Below, in pieces: positions 26,506-36,747 of a stretch of DNA of 64,000 bases. This stretch comes from Paenibacillus validus NBRC 15382. GTDB lineage: Bacteria; Bacillota; Bacilli; Paenibacillales; NBRC-103111. The stretch lies in contig NZ_BIMH01000002.1 of NCBI RefSeq assembly GCF_004000985.1, positions 124,001 to 188,000 of the forward strand. Direction: 5' to 3'. The notes beneath the pieces were generated by a model. It made no database searches. It worked only from the letters and a program-made list of their open reading frames with translations, and was not told the DNA's origin. The translations under genes and the position numbers were made by a program. Each line of letters starts with the position of its first letter. Positions within the stretch are counted from its first letter, which is position 1.

Positions 26506-26543
26506 CAAACCGGGCACGGTGTTCAAAATATTGTCGAATGCGC

Positions 26544-26577
26544 AAAAAAAACAAGCGACCGCGGGCTGCGGCGCTTG
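26544..26577 (-). terminator. Terminator of the urease operon
   Basis: On the minus strand CAAGCG-CCGC pairs with GCGG-CGCTTG and is followed by eight T residues. It lies 63 bases after ureD. Confidence 0.85.
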
Positions 26578-26640
26578 CCAAATTCACTTATGGCTTATTA
26601 CCCGATTCATTCTAGACCTGATCTATTTTATAGAAGAAAG

Positions 26641-27477
26641 TCATTTTGGAATGACAAATGCCTGACGGTCGAACAGCCGCTGCCGCACAAACAGCCAGGC
26701 CGCATGCAGCAGCTGCTGCAGCTCGAACACGCGCCGACCTAAGACGAAGACGGCCAAGCCGTAGCGGTACGTCAAACTGACGCCGACATACAGCTCGGGG
26801 AATTTGGCGGCGAATTCCGATAAATGCTGCCGCAGCTCCTCCACAACGGCCGCATCCGCCCGCTCCGAGAACAAATAAAACATGCCGAGATGCGTAAAGC
26901 TGTGCCATCGCGGAATAACGCCGACCCTCCCCTCCTTCGGGACGATTTGCTGCTTCGCTTGGTAAATCATTTCCCCGTCATAGGCGACGGTGAACCGGCT
27001 GCGAAGCTTCTCATAATGGAAACGTTCGCCGCGATGCGTCCGGCCGGGGCAAGTGAGCTCGCTAAGCATCAAGGTCGAGCCCCGCTCCATCTCAACCGCG
27101 GTGTCACTGATCAGCGTCGCGTCCCGATACAACATGAGCGGTTCCGGCATATATTCGACGTAAGCGTCCTTGCCGAGGTGCAGACGCTGCCGCTGTTCGC
27201 TTACGGCGTTCTCACCGTCACGGGGCGGATGCACCTTCGTATACGACTGGTTCGTGATCAGCACATCGGCGGTTTCCCCGATTCGCCATTCCAGCTCGTA
27301 GCAATCCCCGGCCATGATGCCCGGTGAAGCGTCCATAACATAAATGCCGAGCTGGTTGCCCGGGAACGGGAACGTTTTGGCGATTTTCAACGGATACGTC
27401 TGCGCGTGCCGCCGAAGCTGCGTGCTTCCGTTCGCACAGACAATATCCGCGGAAATCGTGCCGCTGACTTTAGACAT
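26641..27477 (-). CDS. ureD: Urease accessory protein UreD (UreH)
   Basis: A 278-residue protein of the UreD/UreH family. Conserved parts are [46 protein letters not shown] and [17 protein letters not shown]. UreD is the scaffold on which UreF and UreG assemble on apo-urease and passes nickel toward the active site. It is the last gene of the operon and overlaps ureG by eight bases. Confidence 0.9.
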   Translation of the reverse strand: MSKVSGTISADIVCANGSTQLRRHAQTYPLKIAKTFPFPGNQLGIYVMDASPGIMAGDCYELEWRIGETADVLITNQSYTKVHPPRDGENAVSEQRQRLHLGKDAYVEYMPEPLMLYRDATLISDTAVEMERGSTLMLSELTCPGRTHRGERFHYEKLRSRFTVAYDGEMIYQAKQQIVPKEGRVGVIPRWHSFTHLGMFYLFSERADAAVVEELRQHLSEFAAKFPELYVGVSLTYRYGLAVFVLGRRVFELQQLLHAAWLFVRQRLFDRQAFVIPK

Positions 27478-28129
27478 GGCTGTATTCGTGTTCGATCCAT
27501 GCCACGATATCGTCGAGTCCCTGACCGTTGAACAAGTTCGAGAAAACGAACGGCTTGTCGCCGCGCATGCGGATCGTATCCTCCTCCATGACCTGCAGGG
27601 ACGCGCCGACGTGCGGAGCCAAGTCGATTTTGTTGATAATCAGCATGTCGGAGCGCATAATGCCGGGACCGCCCTTGCGCGGAATCTTCTCGCCCTGCGC
27701 CACGTCGATAATATAGATGAAGCGATCCACCAATTCCGGACTGAACGCCGCCGCCAGATTATCGCCTCCGCTTTCGATAAAGATGATGTCAAGCTCCTGG
27801 AAACGGCGCTCAAGCTCCTCAATCGCTTCGAAGTTCATCGAGGCGTCTTCGCGGATCGCCGTATGCGGGCAGCCGCCCGTCTCTACGCCGATAATACGCT
27901 CCGGAGGCAGTGCTCCCGAATGAATCAGAATACGCGCATCCTCTTTCGTATAAATATCGTTGGTAATGACCGCAACGCTGTATTTATCGTTCAGCTTGCG
28001 GGCGAGTCTTTCGACAAGCGCCGTTTTACCGGAACCTACAGGGCCTCCGATGCCGATTCGCATCGGACGGTCTCCTTCAATATTCGGCGCCTCCCATTGA
28101 TGGTGGTGATGAGCTCCTCCTTGACACAT
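27470..28129 (-). CDS. ureG: Urease accessory GTPase UreG with a His-rich N-terminus
   Basis: A 219-residue SIMIBI-class GTPase. The P-loop is [11 protein letters not shown], followed by [10 protein letters not shown], the metal-binding CPH motif in [26 protein letters not shown], and NKIDLAP as guanine specificity motif. It couples GTP hydrolysis to nickel delivery into urease. Before the P-loop is an extra about 22-residue stretch with [12 protein letters not shown], which could bind metal. AAGGAGG lies 11 bases before ATG 28129; a start at 28150 would add EEWCEM-type residues but has no clear site. No ureE gene is in the operon, so this His stretch may partly take the metal-binding part of UreE (inference). 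Confidence 0.93.
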   Translation of the reverse strand: MCQGGAHHHHQWEAPNIEGDRPMRIGIGGPVGSGKTALVERLARKLNDKYSVAVITNDIYTKEDARILIHSGALPPERIIGVETGGCPHTAIREDASMNFEAIEELERRFQELDIIFIESGGDNLAAAFSPELVDRFIYIIDVAQGEKIPRKGGPGIMRSDMLIINKIDLAPHVGASLQVMEEDTIRMRGDKPFVFSNLFNGQGLDDIVAWIEHEYSHV

Positions 28130-28185
28130 TTCGCACCATTCCTCCTTCATTATTGATAGGATTAAATTCTATTTACGATAATGTT

Positions 28186-28887
28186 TTATGACATAAACAA
28201 TCGTGAATATAAACCTTCATGACGCATCATGGCAATCTCGATTAGTGGCACGCTGCTGTAACCATCCTCCAACGGGTCTAATATCGACGCTTGCCTCCAT
28301 GACCCGGCGATCGCCGGCATCAGCGAGGCGAGCAGCTTTTGCCCTTCGGTTTGGCCGAGCGACATGAGCCGGAGGCCGCTGTTCACTGCCGTGAGGGCGC
28401 ATTGGTACAAGTACCCCTCCGCCGCCATAGTCAGCGGTACGCCAAGCTGCCGCGCGATCCAGCCGTGGATCAGCGGATGCGTGCCGGGACATCGGGCGTC
28501 CCGTATTGCGGTGGCAAGCGGCTCCCACTCAAGGTCCGGGTACATCGACCGCGCCAGCTGAAACAGCCTGCGGCCCATTTTGACCGTGCCTTCCCTCGTC
28601 TCCAGCGCCGGCCGCTGCATATGCTGCATCCGGTCCAAGCTCCACAAATCGTCCCACCTTGACGCCGGCGACCATTCGTAAACCGCCTTGACGGCAAGCG
28701 CGTCGACAGCGGACCAGCTACAGTACAGCATCGCTTCAATAAATTCACGCAGGTGGCCCGGAGTCATCACCCGGCCTTCCTGAACGAGCGTTTCGAGTCC
28801 GAAGGAATGGGAGAAGCCTCCGATCGGCAGCGCTGAATCGAGCAGCTGCGAGTAGGCCAGCCAGGAATATCCTCCGCCCGAATTCAT
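28186..28887 (-). CDS. ureF: Urease accessory protein UreF
   Basis: A 233-residue all-helical protein. LLDSALPIGGFSHSFGLETLVQ at the N-terminus is the UreF hallmark, and GTHPLIHGWIARQLGVPL fits as well. UreF binds UreD and regulates the GTPase UreG during urease activation. AAGGAGG lies ten bases before the ATG. It lies 15 bases after ureC and 56 bases before ureG. Confidence 0.9.
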   Translation of the reverse strand: MNSGGGYSWLAYSQLLDSALPIGGFSHSFGLETLVQEGRVMTPGHLREFIEAMLYCSWSAVDALAVKAVYEWSPASRWDDLWSLDRMQHMQRPALETREGTVKMGRRLFQLARSMYPDLEWEPLATAIRDARCPGTHPLIHGWIARQLGVPLTMAAEGYLYQCALTAVNSGLRLMSLGQTEGQKLLASLMPAIAGSWRQASILDPLEDGYSSVPLIEIAMMRHEGLYSRLFMS

Positions 28888-28902
28888 CCTTGTACAGCCT
28901 CC

Positions 28903-30633
28903 TTAAAATAAGAAGTAACGCTGCGCCATCGGCAGCACGCTCGCCGGTTCGCACGTGATCGACGCCCCGTCCACCTTCACTTCGTACGTTTCCGGGTCCA
29001 CCTCAATCGAAGGCGTCTGATCATTATGAATCATATCCTTCTTCTTAACAGTCCGGCAGCCCTTGACCGGCTCCACCCGCTTGTTAAGCCCGAGCTTCTT
29101 GTGTACACCGGCATCGAAAGCGGCTTGCGATACGAACGTGATGCTGTGCTTCAGCGCCATGCCGAACGCGCCGAACATCGGCCGTCCGAACACCGGCTGC
29201 GGCGTCGGAATGGAGGCGTTCGGGTCGCCCATCTGGGCGTAGGCGATCAAGCCGCTTTTCACGACCAGGTCGGGCTTCACCCCGAAGAAGGCCGGCGACC
29301 AAACGACGAGATCGGCCACTTTGCCGACCTCCACCGAGCCGACGAGATGCGAAATGCCGTGGGTGATTGCCGGGTTGATCGTATATTTGGCCACATACCG
29401 CTTGATCCGGAAATTATCGTGGGCTTGCGTGACCGCCGCATCCTCTTCCGGCGCAGGCAAGTAACCGCGCTGCTTTTTCATCTTATCCGCCGTTTGCCAC
29501 GTACGGATGATCACTTCGCCTACGCGCCCCATCGCTTGCGAATCCGAGCTGAGCATGCTAAACACGCCCAGGTCGTGCAGAATGTCCTCTGCGGCGATCG
29601 TTTCCGGCCGGATGCGCGAGTCGGCGAAGGCCACGTCTTCCGGTATGCGGCTATCCAGATGATGGCAAACCATCAGCATATCCAAGTGCTCCTCTACCGT
29701 GTTCACGGTATAGGGCCGGGTCGGATTCGTCGAGGACGGCAGCACGTTCAGCTCCGACGCGATCCGGATGATGTCGGGCGCATGCCCGCCGCCCGCTCCT
29801 TCCGTATGGTACGTATGAATCGTCCGGCCGCCGATCGCCCGTATCGTGTCTTCCACGAAGCCCGACTCATTCAGCGTATCCGTATGAATGGCGACCTGTA
29901 CATCGTAACGGTCGGCAACGCCTAAGCAAGCGTCAATCGCCGCAGGCGTCGTCCCCCAGTCCTCATGAAGCTTCAATCCGATCGCTCCCGCTTCAACCTG
30001 TTCGGCCAGCGGTTCGGGGAACGAGGCGTTCCCTTTGCCGGTAAAGCCGAGATTCATCGGGAACGCCTCCGCCGCTTCCAGCATCCGATGAATGTGCCAA
30101 GCGCCCGGCGTACAAGTGGTCGCGTTCGTGCCCGCCGCGGGACCGGTGCCGCCGCCGATCATCGTCGTCACCCCTGAAGCCAGCGCCGTTTCGATCTGCT
30201 GCGGACATATATAATGAATGTGCGTATCGATCCCGCCGGCGGTAATGATTTTCCCTTCGCCCGCAATCACCTCGGTCGATGCGCCGACAATCATATTCGG
30301 ATCGACGCCGTCCATGACGTCGGGATTGCCCGCCTTGCCGATCCCGACGATGAGGCCGTCCTTCACGCCGATATCCGCTTTGTAAATGCCGGTGTAATCG
30401 ATCACGACCGCGTTCGTAATGAGCGTATCGAGTACGCCCTGATCCCGGGTGTGCCGGCTTGATTGCCCCATCCCGTCGCGAATCACTTTGCCGCCGCCGA
30501 ATTTACACTCTTCGCCGTATACAGTGAAGTCCTTCTCTATCTCCGCCCACAGGTCGGTATCCGCGAGTCGGATCGCATCCCCCACAGTCGGTCCGAACAT
30601 GAGCGCATACGCTTTACGGTCTATCGACGCCAT
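28903..30633 (-). CDS. ureC: Urease alpha subunit
   Basis: A 576-residue catalytic subunit. Nickel ligands lie in [14 protein letters not shown], the carbamylated Lys221 in [12 protein letters not shown], further ligands in [13 protein letters not shown] and [14 protein letters not shown], the mobile flap with Cys323 in [13 protein letters not shown], and the last ligand region in [12 protein letters not shown]. Urease splits urea into ammonia and carbamate in the cytosol. All expected catalytic residues are present. The ATG directly follows the ureB stop; GGGAGG inside the end of ureB serves as its ribosome-binding site. Confidence 0.97.
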   Translation of the reverse strand: MASIDRKAYALMFGPTVGDAIRLADTDLWAEIEKDFTVYGEECKFGGGKVIRDGMGQSSRHTRDQGVLDTLITNAVVIDYTGIYKADIGVKDGLIVGIGKAGNPDVMDGVDPNMIVGASTEVIAGEGKIITAGGIDTHIHYICPQQIETALASGVTTMIGGGTGPAAGTNATTCTPGAWHIHRMLEAAEAFPMNLGFTGKGNASFPEPLAEQVEAGAIGLKLHEDWGTTPAAIDACLGVADRYDVQVAIHTDTLNESGFVEDTIRAIGGRTIHTYHTEGAGGGHAPDIIRIASELNVLPSSTNPTRPYTVNTVEEHLDMLMVCHHLDSRIPEDVAFADSRIRPETIAAEDILHDLGVFSMLSSDSQAMGRVGEVIIRTWQTADKMKKQRGYLPAPEEDAAVTQAHDNFRIKRYVAKYTINPAITHGISHLVGSVEVGKVADLVVWSPAFFGVKPDLVVKSGLIAYAQMGDPNASIPTPQPVFGRPMFGAFGMALKHSITFVSQAAFDAGVHKKLGLNKRVEPVKGCRTVKKKDMIHNDQTPSIEVDPETYEVKVDGASITCEPASVLPMAQRYFLF

Positions 30634-30999
30634 CTAGATGCCATCCTCCCATTCGGCCAACCGGATGCGCACCGGTTCCGGCAGCTTTCCGCGGCGCACG
30701 CTGCCGGCGGACAATCCGTTTAAACCGAACGAAAGTCGTTCGCCCCCTAGCTCGACGAGCACGATCTCCTTCTCTTCGCCCGGTTCAAAACGGACGGCGG
30801 TACCGGCCGGAATGTTCAACCGCATGCCGTAAGCTTTCTCCCGATCGAAGCGAAGCCCCCGGTTTACTTCGAAAAAATGATAATGCGAGCCGACCTGAAT
30901 CGGTCGGTCGCCGATATTGACGACGGTGATCACAGCTTCCGCTTTCCCGGCATTGATCGCCAGGCTGCCCTCACGAACCCGAAATTCGCCAGGTATCAT
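30634..30999 (-). CDS. ureB: Urease beta subunit
   Basis: A 121-residue structural subunit. Hallmarks are MIPGEF at the start, [19 protein letters not shown], and [15 protein letters not shown]. It forms the trimeric heterocomplex with UreA and UreC. Length is normal for separate beta subunits. Between ureA and ureB there are 39 bases with a good ribosome-binding site. Confidence 0.95.
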   Translation of the reverse strand: MIPGEFRVREGSLAINAGKAEAVITVVNIGDRPIQVGSHYHFFEVNRGLRFDREKAYGMRLNIPAGTAVRFEPGEEKEIVLVELGGERLSFGLNGLSAGSVRRGKLPEPVRIRLAEWEDGI

Positions 31000-31038
31000 T
31001 GGAATCTCCCCCTCCGTTTCGATGAACGTATTACGCCT

Positions 31039-31344
31039 TTAAAATTTGATCGGCTGGTGCACGGTCACCAGCTTCGTTCCGTCCGGGAACGTCGCCTCCA
31101 CCTGCACTTCATGAATCATGTCGGGCACGCCCTCCATCACTTGTTCCGCCTTTAATACCGTTGTTCCGAACTGCATCAAGGCCGCCACCGACATACCGCT
31201 CCGGGCCCCCTCCATCAGCTCGGACGTAATCAAAGCTACGCTCTCGGGATAATTCAGCTTAACGCCCCGTTCCAGACGCCGCCGTGCCAAATCCGCAGCG
31301 ACCGTGATGAGCAGTTTTTCTTTCTCCCTTTCCGTCAAAAACAT
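31039..31344 (-). CDS. ureA: Urease gamma subunit
   Basis: A 101-residue structural subunit. Family residues include [38 protein letters not shown], and the C-terminal VTVHQPIKF. First gene of the operon; its leader follows the promoter at 31390-31418, and GGAGGTGC lies before the ATG. Confidence 0.96.
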   Translation of the reverse strand: MFLTEREKEKLLITVAADLARRRLERGVKLNYPESVALITSELMEGARSGMSVAALMQFGTTVLKAEQVMEGVPDMIHEVQVEATFPDGTKLVTVHQPIKF

Positions 31345-31389
31345 CGGTGCACCTCCAAAACACGAATAATGAGGATGAGATTAGGTTTT

Positions 31390-31442
31390 ATTATATTCGC
31401 GCTTATTACGTTTGTAAACAATTTATGTCATTTAATATAACA
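31390..31442 (-). promoter_or_regulatory. Urease operon promoter with GlnR/TnrA-type box
   Basis: On the minus strand TTTACA (31413-31418), a 17-base spacer and TATAAT (31390-31395) form a strong promoter. TGTCATTTAATATAACA at 31426-31442 fits TGTNAN7TNACA exactly. Its centre falls about 51 bases before the expected start of transcription, the usual place for TnrA-type activation. Confidence 0.75.
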
Positions 31443-31549
31443 TAAAAAGAGCTGAAAAAGGAGGTTATCTCTAATTTTAACCGAAAATCCTAATAATAAC
31501 GTCAGTATCAGGTCAGATACAAAGTGAATTTAGTCGATTATTTTTTTGA

Positions 31550-31589
31550 TGTAATATATATTGACATAATTTCCGGATGTCACTATGAT
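31550..31589 (+). promoter_or_regulatory. urt operon promoter with GlnR/TnrA-type box
   Basis: TTGACA (31561-31566), a 17-base spacer and TATGAT (31584-31589) form a near-consensus promoter. TGTAATATATATTGACA at 31550-31566 fits TGTNAN7TNACA exactly and covers the -35 box, a position typical of repression. Confidence 0.75.
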
Positions 31590-31633
31590 AATCGTGTGAT
31601 CACCAATTTCCAAATAATAGGGGAGTGGATGAA

Positions 31634-32929
31634 TTGAGAAACCAAAAACAAAGACAAAACCAAAGACAAAGCTTAACCGTACTTATGGCAGGAGCGCTTG
31701 CATGGACGGCGCTGCTTGCCGGATGCGCAAGCCAGACAACGCCGGCCGCCACCTCGGGCTCCGAAACCCCAACAGCGACCATGACCGAAGCCCCGAAAGA
31801 CGGGGACGCCGGCACCGTGCCCGTCGGCGTGCTGCACTCGTTGACCGGCACCATGTCCATCAGCGAAGTATCCGTTCGAGATGCGACTTTGCTCGCCATC
31901 GAGGAAATCAATAAAGCCGGCGGTGTGCTCGGCAAACAAATCAAGCCGATCGTTGAAGACGGCGCGTCTGACTGGCCGACTTTTGCAGAGAAGACGAAAA
32001 AGCTGCTTCAAAAAGACAAAGCAGCAGTGATCTTCGGCGGGTGGACGTCGTCGAGCCGGAAAGCGGTTCTCCCCGTCGTCGAACAGAACAAAGGCCTGTT
32101 CTTCTACCCGGTCCAGTACGAAGGTCTGGAAGCATCTCCGAACATCTTCTACACCGGCGCTACGACGAACCAACAAATTGTACCGGCCGTCACATGGCTC
32201 TTGCAGAATAAAGGCAAAACATTTTTCCTCCTCGGCTCCGACTATGTCTTCCCGCGCACGGCAAACAAGATTATTAAAGAGCAGCTGAAAGCCGAAGGCG
32301 GCACCCTGATCGCCGAGGAATACACGCCGCTCGGCCATACCGACTACAACACGATCATCAGCAAAATCAAGAAGGAAAAGCCGGACATCGTCTTCAACAC
32401 GTTGAACGGAGACAGCAACGTCGCCTTCTTCAAACAATTGAAGGATGCCGGCATCAGCGCAAGCGACCTGACGACCTTGTCCGTCAGCGTGGCGGAAGAA
32501 GAAATCCGCGGTATCGGCGCCTCCGTGCTCGAAGGGCATTACGCAGCATGGAACTATTACCAAACGACCGATACGCCGGAGAACCGAAAATTCGTTAAAG
32601 CCTACAAAGCGAAATATGGCCAGGACCGCGTAACCGACGACCCGATCGAAGCCGGATACTTCGGCGTATACCTGTGGGCGGAGGCCGTTAAGAAAGCCGG
32701 TTCCTTCGAGGTTGACAAGGTGAAAGAAGCTGCCAAGGGCCTCGAATTCAACGCACCGGGCGGCAAAGTGAAAATTGACGGCGACAATCAGCACGTATTC
32801 AAAACGGTACGGATCGGCCAGGTGCAAGCCGACGGCCAATTTAAAGAAGTTTGGAACTCGGGCCAGCCGGTGAAGCCGGATCCGTTCCTCACCACGTATC
32901 CTTGGGGCGCGGAAGTGACCAAGAAATAA
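31634..32929 (+). CDS. urtA: Urea ABC transporter substrate-binding protein
   Basis: A lipoprotein of 431 residues from TTG 31634 (GGGGAG eight bases before); GTG 31625 is possible. The signal peptide ends in LLAGC. The mature part is a type I periplasmic-binding fold of the branched-chain amino acid/urea group: [14 protein letters not shown], the [18 protein letters not shown] segment, [20 protein letters not shown] and [16 protein letters not shown] strands match UrtA proteins. It binds urea outside the cell. The divergent urease operon supports urea as the substrate. Confidence 0.93.
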   Translation: MRNQKQRQNQRQSLTVLMAGALAWTALLAGCASQTTPAATSGSETPTATMTEAPKDGDAGTVPVGVLHSLTGTMSISEVSVRDATLLAIEEINKAGGVLGKQIKPIVEDGASDWPTFAEKTKKLLQKDKAAVIFGGWTSSSRKAVLPVVEQNKGLFFYPVQYEGLEASPNIFYTGATTNQQIVPAVTWLLQNKGKTFFLLGSDYVFPRTANKIIKEQLKAEGGTLIAEEYTPLGHTDYNTIISKIKKEKPDIVFNTLNGDSNVAFFKQLKDAGISASDLTTLSVSVAEEEIRGIGASVLEGHYAAWNYYQTTDTPENRKFVKAYKAKYGQDRVTDDPIEAGYFGVYLWAEAVKKAGSFEVDKVKEAAKGLEFNAPGGKVKIDGDNQHVFKTVRIGQVQADGQFKEVWNSGQPVKPDPFLTTYPWGAEVTKK

Positions 32930-33046
32930 TCACGCTGCACATCGTAGAACTGAACGTATTTCTGGACGCGGGACTGCCTTCGGGCGGTCCCTTTCCTTCA
33001 ACCTCACCTTTACAGCTTGACTCCCAAACAAGGAGGCGAACCTGCC

Positions 33047-33952
33047 ATGAGCATTTTGCTGCTTCAGTTGTTTAACGGCATTTCCCTCAGCTCGATTTTG
33101 CTGCTCATCGCACTCGGGCTGGCCATTACGTTCGGTCTGATGAATGTGATCAACATGGCGCACGGCGAGTTCCTGATGATCGGCGCCTATATGGCCTACA
33201 TGATCCAGCTGGCGTTTCAAAAATATGTGCCCGCCTCGGCATTCGGCTATTATTTTGCCGTCTCGCTCGCCGTCTCGTTCCTCGCGGCGGGCCTGATCGG
33301 TTGGATACTGGAAAAAACGCTGATCCGTTTCCTCTACGGCCGCCCGCTCGACAGCCTGCTCGCCACTTGGGGCGTCAGTCTTGTACTGCAGCAGCTTGCA
33401 CGCTCGATCTTCGGAGCGCCTAACGTCGCCGTCAAAGCGCCAAGCTGGCTCGAAGGCGGCTGGACCGTCACGGCCGAGCTCATCCTGCCTTACAAGCGGC
33501 TGTTCATTATTGCCTTAGCCGCCCTGTGCATCATCGGCCTTTATTGGTTCTTGTACCACACCCGTAACGGACGCAACATGCAGGCCGTCATGCAGAACCG
33601 TTCGATGGCCGCGTGCGTCGGCATTTCCACCAAACGCGTGGATGCGCTCGGCTTTGGGCTCGGTTCGGGACTCGCCGGCATCGCCGGCTGCGCCTTGACG
33701 CTGCTCGGTCCGATCGGCCCTTCGATCGGCACCTATTATATTGTAGACGCGTTCATGGTCGTCGTGCTCGGAGGCATCGGCAAAATCGTCGGCACGGTCG
33801 TCGGCGCGCTCGGCATCGGTGTCCTGAACACCGCCTTCGAATACTCGACGAGCGCCACGCTCGGCAAAGTCATCGTGTTTACCCTGATTATCGCGTTCCT
33901 GCAATGGAAGCCGGCCGGGCTCGTCACGATGAAGTCGCGTGCGCTGGATTAA
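33047..33952 (+). CDS. urtB: Urea ABC transporter permease UrtB
   Basis: A 301-residue LivH-like permease with eight or so membrane helices. Hallmarks are ALGLAITFGLMNVINMAHGE near the start and GLGSGLAGIAGCALTLLGPI. ATG 33047 follows AAGGAGG; the reading frame extends upstream without a ribosome-binding site. It forms the pore with UrtC. It lies 117 bases after urtA; the gap has a GC-rich inverted stretch but no obvious terminator. Confidence 0.92.
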   Translation: MSILLLQLFNGISLSSILLLIALGLAITFGLMNVINMAHGEFLMIGAYMAYMIQLAFQKYVPASAFGYYFAVSLAVSFLAAGLIGWILEKTLIRFLYGRPLDSLLATWGVSLVLQQLARSIFGAPNVAVKAPSWLEGGWTVTAELILPYKRLFIIALAALCIIGLYWFLYHTRNGRNMQAVMQNRSMAACVGISTKRVDALGFGLGSGLAGIAGCALTLLGPIGPSIGTYYIVDAFMVVVLGGIGKIVGTVVGALGIGVLNTAFEYSTSATLGKVIVFTLIIAFLQWKPAGLVTMKSRALD

Positions 33953-33975
33953 ACCGCAGAAGGAGTGTATGACGC

Positions 33976-35088
33976 ATGAAACTGACGTTAGGCAGTACCC
34001 AAACCAAAGCGATTGCCACCGTGATTTTAATCGCTCTTTTATGCTTGGCCCCTATGGCGTTGTCCGAATTCAGGCTCGGTCTGTTGGGCAAATTTCTGGC
34101 ATTCGCCATCCTGGCCATGGGGCTCGATCTGATCTGGGGCTATACCGGAATCCTGAGTCTCGGCCATGGCGTTTACTTCGGGCTGGGCGCCTACTGCATG
34201 GCGATGCACCTGAAGCTCGTCGCCTCCGATGGCGGGCTGCCGGACTTCATGTCATGGAGCGGCGTGGAGAAGCTGCCCTGGTTTTGGGCGCCCTTTCATT
34301 CCGCCGGAGCGGCCCTGCTGCTGGCCATAGCCGTGCCTACGCTGGTCGCCCTCTTCCTCGGTTATCTCACGTTCCGCAATCGCATCCGGGGCTCCTTTTT
34401 CTCCATCCTGTCGCAAGCGCTCGTCATCATCACCGTCACCTTATTCGTCGGCCAGCAGGGGTATACCGGAGGGTCGAACGGCTTGACGAGCTTCAGCACG
34501 TTTCTCGGAATGCCCGTGGGCGATCCTGCGACCAAAACCCTATTTTATTACGTGACGGTCGTGCTCGTCGGGCTCGTCATTTGCTTTTGCCTGTGGCTAA
34601 CGTCCGGCAAGCTCGGCAACATCTTAATCGCCATTCGCGACTCAGAGAACCGGGTACGGTTCCTCGGCTACAACCCCGTCGCTTATAAAGTATTCATCTA
34701 TTGCGTGTCCGCCGCGCTCGCCGGGCTGGCCGGCGTCATGTTCGTGCTGCATGAAGGCATCATCTCTCCTGCACAGATGGGCATCGTCCCTTCTATTGAA
34801 ATGGTGCTGTGGGTCGCCGTCGGCGGCCGGGCCACCATCTTCGGTGCCATAATCGGCACCATCCTGACGAACAGCGCCAAAACAACGTTCAGCGAAGCGT
34901 ATCCGGACTGGTGGCCGATTCTGATCGGCGCGATGTTCATTGTTGTGACGATGTTTTTGCCGAAGGGCATTGTCGGGTCGATCCACGATCTGTTGAAGCG
35001 CCGGAAGAAGACCACATCGTCACCCGCTTCCCCGCGAAGCAGCGCATCGCTCGCCGCAACGGCAGGCACTGAGCCCAACAACACCTGA
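33976..35088 (+). CDS. urtC: Urea ABC transporter permease UrtC
   Basis: A 370-residue LivM-like permease. AMGLDLIWGYTGILSLGHGVYFGLGAY is the family hallmark, and the late segment WVAVGGRATIFGAIIGTIL lies at the cytoplasmic interface. The C-terminal about 35 residues are Arg/Lys/Ser-rich. It starts 23 bases after urtB with a GAAGGAGTG site. Confidence 0.92.
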   Translation: MKLTLGSTQTKAIATVILIALLCLAPMALSEFRLGLLGKFLAFAILAMGLDLIWGYTGILSLGHGVYFGLGAYCMAMHLKLVASDGGLPDFMSWSGVEKLPWFWAPFHSAGAALLLAIAVPTLVALFLGYLTFRNRIRGSFFSILSQALVIITVTLFVGQQGYTGGSNGLTSFSTFLGMPVGDPATKTLFYYVTVVLVGLVICFCLWLTSGKLGNILIAIRDSENRVRFLGYNPVAYKVFIYCVSAALAGLAGVMFVLHEGIISPAQMGIVPSIEMVLWVAVGGRATIFGAIIGTILTNSAKTTFSEAYPDWWPILIGAMFIVVTMFLPKGIVGSIHDLLKRRKKTTSSPASPRSSASLAATAGTEPNNT

Positions 35089-35107
35089 TAAGAAGGAGGC
35101 CTCACCC

Positions 35108-35905
35108 ATGATCCACCCTCTAACGTCACCGCGTACAGAAGCAGCCTCCCCCCTCATTCGCATCGAAAACCTGGAAGTCAGCTTCAGCGGCTTTAAAGCG
35201 ATTCGCGGACTGAATCTGCTGCTCGCTCCGGGGGAACTGCGCTTTTTGATCGGTCCGAACGGCGCCGGCAAGACGACCCTTCTCGACGTGCTCTGCGGCA
35301 AGGTGAAGCCGTCGAAGGGCAGCGTTAAGTTCAAGGACAAGATCGACCTGGCTCGCCACCAGGAGCATCAAATCGCACAGCTGGGCATCGGACGCAAATT
35401 CCAAGCTCCCTCCATCTTCTCCACCCTATCCGTTTACGAAAACATGCTGCTCGCTGTCAAACAAAAGCGCGGTATCTTCGGCGCTCTGTTCACTTCGTCG
35501 CCCCCCCAGCAGCGGGCCCGCATCCGGCATTATTTAGAGATGGTCGGACTCGCGCATAAGGAGACGGCGGCGGCCGGCTCGCTCTCGCATGGGGAGAAGC
35601 AGTGGCTTGAAATCGGCATGCTGCTGAGTCAGGAGCCGGAGCTGCTGCTGCTCGATGAACCGGCCGCCGGCATGACAGACAGCGAGACCGGGAAAACCGG
35701 CGAGCTGCTGCAGCGGATCAGCCGAAGCCAGACAGTCGTTGTCGTCGAGCACGACATGGAATTCGTGCGTCAGTTCGCCCAAATCGTAACGGTTATGCAT
35801 GAGGGCGCCACTTTGCGGGAAGGCACGATGGAGGAGATTCAGAACGACGATAAAGTCGCCGAGGTTTACTTAGGGAGGAGGACGGAACGACATGACGAAG
35901 GATAG
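35108..35905 (+). CDS. urtD: Urea ABC transporter ATPase UrtD
   Basis: A 265-residue LivG-like ATPase. Walker A GPNGAGKTT, a non-standard signature LSHGEKQWLEIGM (SHGEKQ instead of SGGQ, normal for UrtD), Walker B LLLLDEPAAGM and switch VVVEHDMEF are present. GAAGGAGG precedes the start. It overlaps urtE by 14 bases, so the two are translationally linked. Confidence 0.93.
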   Translation: MIHPLTSPRTEAASPLIRIENLEVSFSGFKAIRGLNLLLAPGELRFLIGPNGAGKTTLLDVLCGKVKPSKGSVKFKDKIDLARHQEHQIAQLGIGRKFQAPSIFSTLSVYENMLLAVKQKRGIFGALFTSSPPQQRARIRHYLEMVGLAHKETAAAGSLSHGEKQWLEIGMLLSQEPELLLLDEPAAGMTDSETGKTGELLQRISRSQTVVVVEHDMEFVRQFAQIVTVMHEGATLREGTMEEIQNDDKVAEVYLGRRTERHDEG

Positions 35906-36620
35906 CGGCGTAAATGCCGGGCTGCGCCTGCAAGCGTTGGAAGCCGGATACGGGGAGAGCATGATTCTGCGGCAAGTCACGCTGCAGGTAAAACCCGGCC
36001 AAGTCGTATGTTTGATGGGCCGTAACGGCGTCGGCAAAACAACGACGATGAAAACGATCATGGGCCTGATCAAGCCGCGAAGCGGCAGCATTTCCTATGC
36101 AGGCCAAGACATAACGCGATTTTCACCCGATCTGCGCGCCAAGGCCGGCATCGGCTACGTCCCGCAGGGCCGGGACATTTTCCCCCAGCTGACGATTGAA
36201 GAAAATTTGCTGCTTGGCCTGGAAGCCGCGCCTTCCAAGCTGCGCAAAGCCGGCATTCCCGATTCCGTCTTCGAGAATTTTCCCATTCTCCGGGAAATGC
36301 TTCACCGGAAGGGCGGTGATTTGAGCGGCGGCCAACAGCAGCAGCTTGCGATCGCCCGCGCCCTTGCTGCCGAGCCGAGGCTGCTGCTGCTCGACGAACC
36401 GATGGAAGGCATCCAGCCCTCTATCGTTCAGGATATCGAGCGCGCCATCGAAGCGATCAAGAAAATCGGGAATACGTCCGTGCTGCTGGTCGAACAGAGT
36501 CTAACGTTCGCGACAAGCATCGCCGATTATTATTACGTTCTCGATAAAGGCGTCATTGTGGCCGAAGGCGATCCTTCGCAATTAAGCGAAGAGATGGTGC
36601 GCAAACACCTGGTTGTATAA
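35892..36620 (+). CDS. urtE: Urea ABC transporter ATPase UrtE
   Basis: A 242-residue LivF-like ATPase. Walker A GRNGVGKTT, signature LSGGQQQQLAIARAL, Walker B LLLLDEPMEGIQP and switch VLLVEQSL. The DEPMEG-type Walker B is typical of UrtE. It pairs with UrtD. A hairpin follows at 36641. Confidence 0.93.
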   Translation: MTKDSGVNAGLRLQALEAGYGESMILRQVTLQVKPGQVVCLMGRNGVGKTTTMKTIMGLIKPRSGSISYAGQDITRFSPDLRAKAGIGYVPQGRDIFPQLTIEENLLLGLEAAPSKLRKAGIPDSVFENFPILREMLHRKGGDLSGGQQQQLAIARALAAEPRLLLLDEPMEGIQPSIVQDIERAIEAIKKIGNTSVLLVEQSLTFATSIADYYYVLDKGVIVAEGDPSQLSEEMVRKHLVV

Positions 36621-36640
36621 CGAAGGGAGCCATCCGCCCC

Positions 36641-36664
36641 GAGCCTGTAAGCAAAAACAGGCTC
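36641..36664 (+). terminator. Hairpin after urtE
   Basis: GAGCCTGT pairs with ACAGGCTC around an eight-base loop. The following T-run is poor, so termination may be partial. Confidence 0.55.
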
Positions 36665-36747
36665 GCTTTGGCGTTCCCCGTCTCTTGTGTTATCATAAAA
36701 ATGGATTACATAACCCAAAAATATCCATATAGAGGGAGCGATTCACG

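Noticed and set aside
28182-28199. TGTTTTATGACATAAACA between ureF and ureG as a GlnR/TnrA box
   Set aside because: The fixed A at position five is missing and the length is 18, not 17. Part of it is the ureF stop region.
31673-32839. Long minus-strand open frame opposite urtA
   Set aside because: Antisense shadow of a clear lipoprotein gene; Phe/Arg/Asp-rich without structure.
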